From Larix kaempferi (taxonomy: Eukaryota > Streptophyta > Pinopsida > Pinales > Pinaceae), in assembly GCA_027924585.1 (NCBI GenBank), contig BSBM01000592.1:7138501-7202500 (forward strand): a stretch of DNA of 64,000 nucleotides, given 5' to 3'. Below are positions 1-10,565 of the stretch, in pieces (position 1 is the stretch's first letter; the number at the start of each line of letters is the position of its first letter). The notes below the pieces were generated by a model. That model did not search any database, had not been told where the DNA came from, and saw only the letters and a program-made list of their open reading frames with translations. The translations under genes were made by a program, and so were the position numbers.

Positions 1-2209
1 CAACTTTTATATTTCAAAATGAAAAAGAAAGTTACACTTTGAATGTTTCATAAGCATTGATACCAAAATAAGTTCTATATAAAAAGTTGTTCAAATTGGG
101 TACCATCTATCTCCTACACAAATATGTTTTAAAGGATCATTTTCTTAAAGTGTACGCTAGGATCTTGTTCTTAGAATATTACATATTAACAAAATAATAT
201 TGTCATTGTGATCTTGTCTATCTGCCTAACATCTTCATGATAGTCAACTTTATTAGAGAGAAAGAAACATTAATTCAAAACGCAACTAAGAGAGGAATAT
301 TAAGGCATGATGGTCACCATCCCATCTATGATCTGCATGTGGTAGCACTCCATTTTGACCATGTTGCATATTTAGACAAGCCATCTATAAACCTATTGAA
401 ATCTTTGACAACATGTGTGAAGCTAAGATTTATTTGAACCTAGTCATTGAATGTTAGATCTGATCCAATTATGGGTGAGAAATAATATTTTGTACCTTGG
501 AGGTCCCTTTTACCCACTTGATCACCAATTTGGTATCTCCACACACTCGAGGGATGTTCATATTCTTTTGTAGTGCAATCCTTAGCAGTGCTAATCAAGC
601 CTAAAAATCATCCCAATGGTTAGCATCTCTTCCAAGCCAAACCTTGAAAAAGAAAGTAATGTCGCCACACAAGAAGAAAACACCCCAAACTCCATAAGGT
701 CTAGACTCCAGGATTACTTTGAATAGCTCCATCAAAAAAACCTAAAGCTCTAAGTTTACTTATCTATATCAATTGATCCAATTTGTTGTTGACACTTTTG
801 CTTTGATGCTTGTTTGATGTATTCATAAATCATTTCTTGTAATCCATAAATCCTAAGAACTACATCAAGTAAAGCTTTCTGATTAACCACTAAAAATCCC
901 CCCCCCCCCCTCTTATTTTAAAGCCTTTAATAATAAATGATCCTTCCTAAGTCTTCTTTCTCCCATAATAGTTTTGAAAAAAATTAGCATTTCATCCCTT
1001 GAACCAAGACAATCATTTTCATTTTCATCCATTAGCTAACTAGAGAACCTTAATCATAACCACTTCCTAACTACCTAATGGACCTTCTTTAATGAGGCCA
1101 TGTTACATTTATTCCATTCTAACTACCTATTGGGGCTTATTTAATAATAACCCTAGTGGGCCTAGTCAACTTTACATTGAATGGACACTATAACTACAAT
1201 ATTATTAGACCCTTTCCCCCCTCATTACACCCTTAGTGAGGATACCAACACTCCATATCCCTTTGAAAAGTGCTTCCCTCAATGCTTGTAGTGAGGATGC
1301 ACAACCATAAACTAGGGCCCCATGTATGTGTGATTACCATAACACTAAAGTAGTCCAAGTATTTAAGGTCCCATGTACAAGGGCTAGCCACACTGTAGAA
1401 GTAGTCCAAGAAGCTTGCCCATAAACTTGGGTCCCATGTATGAGTGTTGGTCGCAATGTTGAAGTTGTCTTGAAATTTCATCCATAAGCTAGGGTCCCAT
1501 GTACAAGCACTAGTATCAATGGCAAAGTAGTTCGAGAAGCTTGTCCATAAACCTAGGTCCCATGTCTAGGTTCTCATATTGACTCCCAAATGATGACTCG
1601 TGATGAATTGTTGAATATGGTGCTTCCAATGCTCACCACAGTCACGTGGATCCTAAAGAGAATTGTTCATGTCCAAAAGATTATCCACATAACTTTAAAA
1701 GGTTAGTTGTGGGTCTAGGACACTACCATTGGAGAATAGGTAAGCTAATCATTGTAGTCATAATTGGAAACTAATAGCCCTCACTGATGTTCTCTAGATA
1801 TGGTGGTGTAGAGTAATAAAATAGAAGGTCAAAATAGTTGTCTTGTTAGACGTGACAAATGTCCATGTACCAATTATCACAAGCATACCGCGAATCATAC
1901 TAGGCATGTATGTCTCTAATATACTATCCATTGATGATAGGATATCTTTGGCCAAAAATATGTTATTGAATAATTACCATAGCCTCCATAGCTTGAGGCT
2001 AAATTTCCTCCCATGGCATGTTTCTCAAGATTACCCTACCTAGGTTTTGCGAGGGTTGGGGTGTGACTAAGTTGTAAGGGTTGTAGTATATTGAAGATTG
2101 ATAAAAAAATATCATATAATATATAAAATTGAAGCTACTAAGAATGGCTAAGTATGTACTCGTTAACCAAGTCCATAGTCCGTAGGGCACGGCTCGTGAG
2201 CCCTCCTGG
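1..2209. other. Non-coding left flank, no gene recognised
   Basis: I see no convincing protein-coding, tRNA or rRNA feature here. The short open frames are AT-rich, lack family motifs and overlap on opposite strands. The stretch contains a run of 13 C at 898-910 and a degenerate tandem array at about 1290-1570, listed separately. It is probably old transposon or intergenic sequence, but I cannot name the source. Confidence 0.6.
1290..1570. repeat. Degenerate tandem repeat, about 62-bp period
   Basis: The core GGTCCCATGT or a close variant recurs near 1316, 1367, 1429, 1492 and 1556, spaced 51, 62, 63 and 64 bases. The spacer text (CCATAAACT..., AGTAGTCCAAGAAGCTTG...) also recurs with substitutions. 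This is an old minisatellite of four to five units. A short - strand frame across it is a by-product. Confidence 0.65.
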
Positions 2210-3013
2210 TGTGCATGATGTCTGAGCTCGTGGCGGATATGGACACATCTTCAAGAGGGGCCAAAACCCCCTTTCCTGATCTTGTTGAAGTTGCATTTCG
2301 AGCTTTGGTAGCATCTATCAACAAATCCACATAGAAGGCACACTCATCGAAGTTTGTTAAGCGGTTGGAGAATATACCAGAGGTGGCTTTGCTAGTCTCC
2401 TCTTCCCGTCATATGGCTTTGGAATTGGCGGATAGCAACCTCATTAGGTAGTTCACCGAGATCTTCCCCTTACCAAGATCCATCGACATCTAGATTCAAA
2501 TGAACTGACACTTTTTGATAAAATGGAAGATGTCTCACTTTTTTTTGTGAACGAGGGTTTTACGCTTTCATGTTCGAAACCAAGGATGATCTAGATTTGA
2601 TATTTAGGAGTGGCCCATACTTTTTAAGCAATTGGGGGATGTATATGAACATATGGACTGCAGACTTCGACTCAGAGCTTGATGTCCCACCAGTGGTGTC
2701 GGTTTGGCTTCGCCTTTCTCACCTGCCATTGCATTGCTGGGGAGATGAATTGATCCGAGATATTGGCAACGCCCTTGGGAAATTCATTGATAAAATAGAA
2801 CCAAAAGTTGGAATGATGGCATGCGCTGGATCTGTGTCGAATTTGACCTAGAAAAAAGTCTCCCAGAAGCATTGTTATTAACGTTGACAACTTGAGGCAT
2901 CTACAAAATCTTGATTGCGAACAACTTCCTTTCAAATGCAAGGCTTGTCACGAAAACATGCACTTCACCAAGGACTGCAAGAAGACTCCTCCACCTTCCC
3001 AAGCGATGCCGGC
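2210..3013 (+). pseudogene. LINE ORF1 fragment: gag-like RNA-binding domain and zinc knuckle
   Basis: The frame carries a plant LINE ORF1 (DUF4283-type) pattern: FETKDDLDLIFRSGPYFLSN, then a VVSVWLRLSHLPLHCW segment, a DIGNALGKFIDKIEPK segment, and a CX2CX4HX4C knuckle (C-K-A-C-HENM-H-FTKD-C) near 2938-2980. In known elements this protein binds the element RNA and accompanies it to the nucleus. Here the domain is broken: a stop after 2848 and a frame change separate the gag-like part from the knuckle, and upstream codons contain stops. It ends where the solo-LTR-like insertion begins. I regard it as the 5' half of LINE copy A. Confidence 0.7.
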
Positions 3014-4278
3014 TATAATATCCCCAATTTTGACTTGGAATGTATTTAATAAAAAATATGTAAATTTTGTAAATATGCTAGTATGGATCCCTATTGCGGA
3101 GCTCAAGGCCAAGGCCTGACCAGTAAATGGATAGGCATGTATGATGTAAATATTGTTATTTCGACCATATGATTGGCTTGTCATAGCTAACTCGAAATAT
3201 ATGTAAATATTATGTTGCATAAATAATAAAATGGTCCAAGATGGTTGTGTAAAGAGCACTAGAAGGGCTATATGATTCCACCAGAGGGGAAGAGAAAAGG
3301 GGGCCTATGGGAGACTAAATGAGACAATTACCTACTGTTGACTATTGAATCCAATGATTGAATTCACGTGTGAGGTTGGTGGGAAAATTCACCTCATGTA
3401 GTTATTAAAGCATGAGGCCGAATGCACTTTTTTGACAGTTATGTCAAATGTCAGAAGTTAGTCTGCAGGCTATCAGGAGTCCTTTCTTCTATGGTCAAAA
3501 GCTATGTCAGTTGTCTTTTCACCATTATCTCATATCTTATGAAGTCAACACTCATTCTATCATTCTCTCATGTAGATCTACAATACGTAGAGCTCCCCAT
3601 TGATGTTCATGACCATTACTAGCCTGTGTATAATCTAGAAATTCGAATTTAGAGCTGGGACTGCATATACGAAGGGAAAAGAGATGGATGTAGGTCAACA
3701 TAGAGGTTGAGCAAGCTAGGAACCCTTACCCATTGAGATTTTATACTCACAAATGCTTGAGAAGCCATGAATTAACGCTATAGGTTGTTCTCCAGCAACA
3801 TACATCATATTGGCATCCTTTTATGTCCACACTAGAAGCACCTAGCAAGATGGGTCGCCTCAGGGAACTGTGGATTGGTGAAGGGGATGCCTGAGCACAT
3901 AAGGGTATTTTGTGGGGCATGTATTGTTGGAGCCAAGGTTGTGAGCTGAGTGAGACTCCTATAGGGATCTGTGTGAGCATTTGGCCAGGCATAAGCATCA
4001 AGACTGGTTGTGGGATGAGAGAGAGAAGCTTGTAGGTGTTTCCTTCGCCCTGGTGGCCTCATAGCTCAGCTTGGGGTTGGACTCTCAACATAAAGAGTAT
4101 ATGCTGGACATAGTGTCTATGGTTGGGTGGAAAATCACTCTTACATAGCCAGTTTCTTGGATATTCTTATTGAAATATAAGTATTCTCTTGTATTTCAAT
4201 ATGCAATGTGTTTAATTGATTCTTGTGATGATTATGTTGATATGTGCAGCTAGATGTGTGTGGATAGAGTTTATTTCT

Positions 4279-4880
4279 TGTTGAGATATTGTAACTTCAA
4301 AGAATATTATATTTGTACTTTATTATTCCGGAGATGATTCATTCCTCCTTGAAGACCTTATTGTATATCCGGAGATGTTTATTCCTTCGTCGGAATGTGG
4401 TAACTCGGGTTATTAGAATTCCCTAGTGGGGGTCGGCCCTGTATGTGTTATGTGGGTCAAAGGGTTATTAGACCACCCTAGAGGGGTCGGCCCAATCAGT
4501 TGTAGTGGGGTATTTAACCCATTGGTTAAATACGAGCCTACATGTTTTGTGTCAAAGATAAGTCAGAGTAGTGTATAAATAGAGGAGGTGTATTCCTCAT
4601 TTTACACACTCACTCACTTGAGAGTAGCGCACTTGTGGAGGAGAGGTCTGCTATGGTGGAGGAGGAGATCATGTCTTTGGTTTGCATCTTTGTATATTGC
4701 TGGTCATCTATATTGAGGAAGCTTTGCTGGTTTTCTACCCCATGAGGGTTTCCCAGGATAAATCTGTGTCTCTTGTGTTTATGATGTGCTTGTTGTTTCT
4801 TTAGTGATCCTGTATATGCTATTATTGTGAAATGGAATATAATGCTGCTATTTTCTGTCTTATCATATTAAATCTTAACA
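4279..4880 (+). repeat. 5' LTR of N1
   Basis: This is 602 bp with TG...CA ends and about 98-99% identity to 10566-11168 by eye. A TATA-like box TATAAATA sits at 4574-4581, so transcription would start shortly downstream. The sequence GAGGGGTCGGCCC is shared, in diverged form, with the N2 LTRs. Confidence 0.93.
4574..4581 (+). promoter_or_regulatory. TATA box of the N1 LTR promoter
   Basis: TATAAATA followed by GAGGAGG lies about 300 bp before the LTR end, the usual place for the U3 promoter of a plant LTR element. The same motif occupies the matching position of the 3' LTR and, on the opposite strand, of both N2 LTRs (27856-27863 and 21848-21855). Conservation between the two family members supports it. 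Confidence 0.6.
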
Positions 4881-4892
4881 TGGTATCAGAGC
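4881..4892 (+). other. Primer binding site of N1 (initiator Met tRNA)
   Basis: TGGTATCAGAGC directly abuts the 3' end of the left LTR. This is the standard plant Ty1/copia site complementary to the 3' end of initiator methionine tRNA, where minus-strand DNA synthesis is primed. Confidence 0.92.
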
Positions 4893-5185
4893 TAACCTGA
4901 AGGAAGGCAATGTATGGCACTTACGACACTTGCTTTACTTACGACAATTTGAAGGTTAGGGTTTTATATATCAAAAACCAATCATTGTGAAACTTTAGAC
5001 ATAAATCCATTTTGGCGAAGGTTCAGGATCTGAAACCTTTACAGGTCGTAGATAACATCTCCAGGTATCTTGTGTCCAAAGGGCACCCTCAGATTCATTG
5101 TACTTTGTAAGTTATGATCAGTACAAGTTAGGGTTTATGCCTCTTCTAGATCTCAGTCAAAATCAAGTGACCTAGGAAAAAAGGT

Positions 5186-5539
5186 CATAACTTGGGCTAG
5201 GAAGCTCCAAATGAAATTTCGTAAAAAGTGACAGGTAGTACATAGACTGTACTATCTCAGGAAACTTTTTCAGAGGCCGAAGTTGAACCAGTGACACGTG
5301 GAACACCGTACAAGTTCTCTCTCCTGTTTTATCCCATAAATAGTTCACGTTGCGACACTTGGCATAACTTGGGATAGGAAGCTCCAAATGAAATTTCGTA
5401 AAAGGTGATAGGTAGTACACAGACTGTACTATCTCAGGAAACTTGTTCAGAGGCCGAAGTTGAACTAGTGACACGTGGCACGCTGTACAAGTTCGCTCTC
5501 CTGTTTTATCCCGTAAATAGTTCACGTTGCGACACTTGG
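5186..5539 (+). repeat. 177-bp tandem duplication in the N1 leader
   Basis: Copies 5186-5362 and 5363-5539 both start CATAACTTGGG and contain GAAGCTCCAAATGAAATTTC and GTGACACGTGG. The next CATAACT at 5540 marks the period exactly. N2 has a single copy at about 27050-27250, so the duplication arose after the two elements split. A 130-codon - strand frame across it is a by-product. Confidence 0.85.
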
Positions 5540-5737
5540 CATAACTCTCTCTCAGAAAATCCAATTGAGGTCAGACCTATTGGGATGGAAAGATGACAGT
5601 CCAGGATATCACAGAAAATTTTTTCAGACCCTATGGAGTGAAAAGTTCGGAGTTACAGTAGAAACAATCAGGTACATATTTCTGGAAAAACATAATTATT
5701 TTTGGAGCACCTTCATTCATGGCTTCCGGAATTTAGG

Positions 5738-6050
5738 GTTTCGGAGAAAGTTAGAATTTTTGGAATCGGAATCCACGGTTGAATGCTACTCAAGAAAATC
5801 GAAATTTAGAGACCAAGATCGAATTTTTTGGTTGGGTAGAAGACCGGGCTTGATCAAACCCCAGTTCGGGATTTTGATCGGAAAGATGGAAAATTAGGGC
5901 TTCAACAAAAGTTGGAATTTTTGAAGTCTGTAACCACGGCTGGAAGCTCCTAAAAAAAATAAGAGTTTAGAGCCTTGGATCGAACCTTTTGATTGGACAG
6001 AAGGGTGGGCTTCATCAAACCCTATTTCGAGTTCCTATCCAGAAGATCCA
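5738..6050 (+). repeat. Diverged 158-bp tandem duplication in the N1 leader
   Basis: TAGGGTTTCGGAGAAAGTT... at 5738 and TAGGGCTTCAACAAAAGTT... at 5896 start two similar units, each followed by a TTGGAATTTTTG-like segment, a CCACGG segment and a GATCGAA..TTTTTGGTTGG-like segment. N2 also holds two units (about 26560-26930), so this duplication predates the split of the two elements. Confidence 0.7.
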
Positions 6051-7524
6051 GAAGTTTCGAAGGCAATTTTTGAGGGGTCAAATTTTGGAGATTTCAAAAT
6101 TGAAGTATGCTAGCAAGACACATCCTTCCATCCATTCAGAAATGTGAAAGTCAAAGATTGAATCTGTAGGGTTTCTCTAGAAAACCCTAATCAAGCTCCA
6201 AATCAAGTTTCAGGGGGAGTTGAGGCTAAGGCCTTACATAAGAAGACTACAAGAAGTCTCGACAGGTATGACTTAAGGAGGTTCAGGTATGTCTTGAAAT
6301 CTGATTCTTGATTAAGTTCATGATGTGTTTGTCTTCATATTATTTATTAGTACAATCTTGATTAATGTTAAAATTGTCTTATCACCCTAGTAACAGTATG
6401 AATGCATGTGAATGATCGAAGACATTCATTGATTAGGGCTATATGATTGTACTAATGCATTATGGTGTTGTGTGAGGTTGATGTTGTCTGCTAACAAGAT
6501 ACAGGTACATCACAAAAGACAAATCAAGTTCCATGAGCATGACAACATGAAGACAAAGACTTTGTTCTACTTACGAGGTATGTATGACTTTGTTATATTA
6601 TGCTTAACCTATGAGACATGCAGGTTCTATCTCAGGATCTCTAAATCATTGAAGAGATTGTTTAGGTATGTTGTACATAACTAAGTAGGTATACTAATCC
6701 ATGTATGTTTTCCTATGTCAAGTTAGAATCTTACCTTGTGTTAGGATCCCTTATATAAGTATACTTGGTATGATTGGTTATGCTTATTCATGAAGTTAAT
6801 AATCAAGGGTTTATGCATATTATGTCTCTTATCTGGATGATTTAATTAACCAGAAGAGTACTATGATCAAACAAGAATATGCATGAGTAAAAGAAGACTT
6901 CCTTGAAACCTTGAATACTAATGATCATGACTATACATATTCAAGATTATTTAGAATTAGAATGTTTTGAGAATATACTAATGAATGTATGTTTGTGTAT
7001 GAGATCATGAGGATGACACTGGTGCACACTTGAGCATGCACAGTGGTACAAAATGAATAGAAGTTCAAAAGACATATAGAAGATCAAGCGGGAGGCAACC
7101 ACACAAACATAAAAGATAAGTATTTGAGTTGTTATTTGAAATAGTAAATGATATTGCTTGTATGCATATTTGTATTCCTAGAATATATCATGCTGAGTGT
7201 AAACATTCATAGAGCATTGAACAGGTTACCACTAATATACATATGATTGGTAAGTTGGACAAACATTCCATTGTTGCATGTCTAGAATGAAACCTCTTTG
7301 CTGACATGCTGAGAGCTGTGCACACTCTCGATAGCATGTTTTGGTAAGAGATGGAAGGCATCTAGATAGCCATTGTATGCATACAGGATATGGGAAAATG
7401 TTGTGCCAAAGTATTGGTCAAAATAGTTGCATAACTATGTAAATGATATCTGTATGCATAATAGGTTATCATGATTTGATGATTATGAAGTATTACTAAT
7501 CATGTACTTAATTTTGAATTGTAG

Positions 7525-8945
7525 GAAAGATCATGATGAATGATGAACACTGAACAAGCGATGGATGTTCAACAAAAAGATTTACAAATCAAACACACTA
7601 TAGAAGGCTTGTGGCTAGAAGATTCTCTTAGAAAGAGGAAGAGAATCATGATGAGATGTTTGCTCCAAGTGGCTAGATAAGACCATTATCTTAATGGTGT
7701 AATTGAAGAAGAAGTGTGAATCAGGTTCTGTATGGGTTCCCAGGATCGATAATCAATTGATGAACTTAATGATCACCATGGGTGATGTGGATCTCAACCT
7801 TTGCTACAAGGTTGAATATGGTTTCTATACATAGATGACATGGATGCAAGAAGGAACTCACCACAGAGCTCGAATGATATTGAGGCTCATATTAGTAGAC
7901 CCATCTAACGAGAGATGGCACAGATAGATATGCAGAAGATCATTCAATGCAGAGTGTGAATGATGTTCAGTCACAAAGGGAGAATTGACAGTCTCTTGAT
8001 AAGCTTGGGCTTTACCAAAAGTAAAGCTGATCCTAACCTTTACCTTAAGGTTGTGAATGATGAACCTATCATACCATTATTGTATGACGATGATCTCTTT
8101 CTGACAAGGAATAAGAAACAGATCATGAAAAGAAAGAAGAAGATGGCTGCAGAAATGAAAATGAAATATCTCAGATTGATGCATTACTTCCTAGGTCTGG
8201 AAGTATGGCAAGGCTCAGAAGGAATATTTCTCAACCAGGGAAAGTATGCTGAGAAATATTAAAAGGACTTGATGTGTTGGAATGGCCACTCTTGAAGTTG
8301 TTAGCAGATGACTCATCAGAGTTAGTGGATAGAACTCTGTACAGACAAAATATTAAGTCATTGATGTGTCTAACAATTACTAGGTCAGATATATGCTTTG
8401 CTGTGAACACCTTGTGTTAGTATCTAGTGGAAACCATATGTGTTCACCTGTTAGTTGCAAAGCATGTGATGAGGTACCTAAAGGATACGATAGACTTTGA
8501 TCTATGTTATCTTAGAGATCATGACTTCAGATGGCTACACAGATGTTGATTGGGCAGAAATTGTATCAGACAGGAAGAGCACATCGAGAGGATGTTACTG
8601 TCTAGGATCAGCCATGATCTCATGGTTTAGAAGGAAGCAATCTAGTGTGGCTCTCAGCACAAGCGGAATATATGGCTTCTTACTCTGCTAGTTGTGAAGC
8701 GGTATGGCTTTAGAATGGACCCAACTATGATCCTATGTGACAAACAGAGTTGTACCAAAATGGCAGAGAATCGAGTATTCCATGATAAGTCAAAGCACAT
8801 AGAGATATGACATTTCTATATACAAGATATGGTGCAGAAAAGAATTAAAAGTTCGAATTTGTAACAAGTTACCGATGTATTAACCAAACCTCTACCTCAA
8901 GTAAAGTTTTCCGAGACAAACTTAAAATAGTTCAGAAGGACTCTC
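7525..8945 (+). pseudogene. Ruined copia reverse transcriptase/RNase H of N1
   Basis: Recognisable RT and RNase H pieces occur in several frames. LNGVIEEEV near 7690 matches FLNGVVKEEV of N2. SLGFTKSKADPNLYLKV near 8000 leads to LLYDDD at the place of the YVDD active site, then MHYFLGLEVWQ. After a frame change come DVDWAEIVSDRKSTSRGC and SVALSTS of the RNase H domain (about 8530-8680), and KSKHIEI near 8790. Many stops and frameshifts break it. A second degenerate copy of the NL-YKVE...Y-DDM region at about 7795-7855 indicates an internal rearrangement. No working enzyme could be made. Copia RT normally copies element RNA into DNA. Confidence 0.85.
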
Positions 8946-9080
8946 CTCGAAAGGGGGAGTGATGTGATCACTTATGATGAGATTGCCCGCATCGATAGTG
9001 AGGTCGATGATGTGGATACCTATATTGGTGATGCCGACAGAGAGGTTGGTGGATGGTCCTTAGACAGGGTCTAAGGTGAC

Positions 9081-9780
9081 AAGGGGATTGCATCATCCTT
9101 GAACACATGTTCTAAAAAGAGCCGTAGACGTATGTCTTCGAGAATGAAATCCTTGGTGGACATGTGGGGATTGGATCATCCCTGGACTTCAGTCCTAAAG
9201 AGAGCCGTAGACATATGTCTTTGAGAATGAAGTCCTTGGTGGACATGTGGGGATTGGATCATCCCTGGACTTTAGTCCTAAAGAGAGCCGTAGACGTATG
9301 TCTTTGAGAATGAAGTCCTTCGTGGACATGTGAGGATTGAATCATCCTTGGATTTCAGTCCTAAAGTGAGCCGTAGACAGACGTCTCCGAGAAAGAAGAG
9401 GGATTGTATCATCCTTGAACACATGTTCTAAAGAGAGCCGTAGACAGATGTCTTCGAGAATGAAGTCCTTGGTGGACATGTGAAGATTGGATCATCCTTG
9501 GACTTCAGTCCTAAAGAGAGCCGTAGACAAGATGTCTCCGAGAATGAAGTCCTGAATGAACAGGTAAGGGGATTGTATCGTCCTAGGACCATAGTCCTGT
9601 GAAGTGAGCCGTAGACAAGAGGCCTCCGAGAATGGAAGGATAGGACTGGATCGTCCCTGGACTTCGGTTCAAAAGGTACATGATAGGACTAGATCGTCCC
9701 TGGACTTCGGTTCAAAAGGTACATGACAGGATTGCATCATCCATGGACCTATGTCCTAAAAAAGAGTAGGATTGATCATC
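9081..9780 (+). repeat. Tandem array of about 83-bp units in the N1 3' region
   Basis: Units run GGGGATTGGATCATCC, a CTTCAGTCCTAAAGAGAGCC segment, GTAGAC, GAGAATGAAGTCCTTGG and TGGACATGT. About eight copies are seen, the later ones shortened. The array begins about 120 bp after a purine tract GAAAGGGGGAGTG (8949-8961) that follows RNase H and ends about 780 bp before the true 3' LTR. Confidence 0.85.
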
Positions 9781-9820
9781 CTGTAATATGATTGTGTGTG
9801 TTGCAGGGTATGTTGCTATT

Positions 9821-10060
9821 GTGTGGATACTTGTATTGATGATGTGTATACTTGTATTGTGTGGATACTTATATGGATGATGTGTATACTTGTATTGTGT
9901 GGATACTTGTATTGATGATGTGTATACTCGTATTGTGTGGATACTTGTATTGATGATGTGTATACTCGTATTGTGTGGATACTTGTATTGATGATGTATA
10001 TATTTGTATTGTGTGGATACTTGTATTGATGATGTGTACACTTGTATTAGTGTGGATACT
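9821..10060 (+). repeat. 38-bp minisatellite in N1
   Basis: GTGTGGATAC recurs at 9821, 9859, 9897, 9935, 9973 and 10011, exactly 38 bp apart, with a partial unit at about 10050. Each unit holds TTGTATTGATGATGTGTATA. A 109-codon - strand frame over it is a repeat artefact. Confidence 0.9.
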
Positions 10061-10069
10061 AATACTGTT

Positions 10070-10340
10070 GATCTAGATGACGATGCTGCTGATCGTATTG
10101 ATCTAGATGACGATGCTGCTGATCGTGTTGATCTAGATGACGATGTTGCTAATTGAGTTGATCTAGATGACGATGATGCTGATCATGTAGATCGTGATGA
10201 ACCAGATGTTGTAGATCGAGATGATGTGACGATGCTGATCATGTTGATCTAGATGACGATGTTGATGATCGTATGATGACGATGCTGATGATCATGTGAT
10301 GACGATGCCGATGATCGTGTGATGACGATGCCGACGTTCG
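10070..10340 (+). repeat. 30-bp then 21-bp GATGACGATG array in N1
   Basis: Four units of GATCTAGATGACGATGCTGC plus TGATCGTGTT-like text (30 bp) are followed by degenerate units and then by about three units of GTGATGACGATGCCGATGATC (21 bp). It is the third distinct array between the RNase H remnant and the 3' LTR. Confidence 0.85.
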
Positions 10341-10556
10341 TGAGGATTCAGATGTTGATATTGTTGTAGCTGTTTGAGTGTTGCAGAAGATAAAGACTCA
10401 GTACTAAAGATGCTGATGTCCCAGTATTGAAGATGTTCCAGTAACTGGTTGAGTTACTGATGATGTTGAAAAAGCTTCCAATGATTTATAGATGTATCAT
10501 GTATGATGTTGATGACTCCTTGCTCGTGCAGATGCTGTTATAATATCCTTCTCGTT

Positions 10557-10565
10557 AAGGGGGAG
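10557..10565 (+). other. Polypurine tract of N1
   Basis: AAGGGGGAG lies immediately before the TG of the 3' LTR, the expected plus-strand primer site for reverse transcription. A similar tract at 8949-8961 sits right after RNase H, before the arrays. Confidence 0.85.

Larger units (their letters stand above)
4893..7524 (+). other. N1 leader lacking gag/PR/INT, with exon-like blocks
   Basis: This stretch occupies the place of gag, protease and integrase but shows none of their motifs. It aligns along its length with the reverse complement of 24858-27528 in N2. Conserved blocks end or start at splice-like sites: a block ending TCTCGACAG before GTATGACTTA (6265/6266), a block 6505-6577 after ATACAG and before GTATGTAT, a block 6624-6665 after ATGCAG and before GTATGTTG, and an acceptor-like GAATTGTAG at 7516-7524 just before RT homology begins. 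The homologous N2 positions show the same signals. Whether splicing happens is inference. The blocks could be a captured host gene piece or an intron-bearing leader. No protein function is recognisable. Confidence 0.5.

Noticed and set aside
5172-5564. 130-codon - strand frame with internal duplication
   Set aside because: It is antisense to the 177-bp leader duplication of N1, and the repeated protein text simply follows the DNA duplication.
9712-10041. 109-codon - strand frame
   Set aside because: It is produced by the 38-bp minisatellite (repeating STQYKYIHHQYK-type text).
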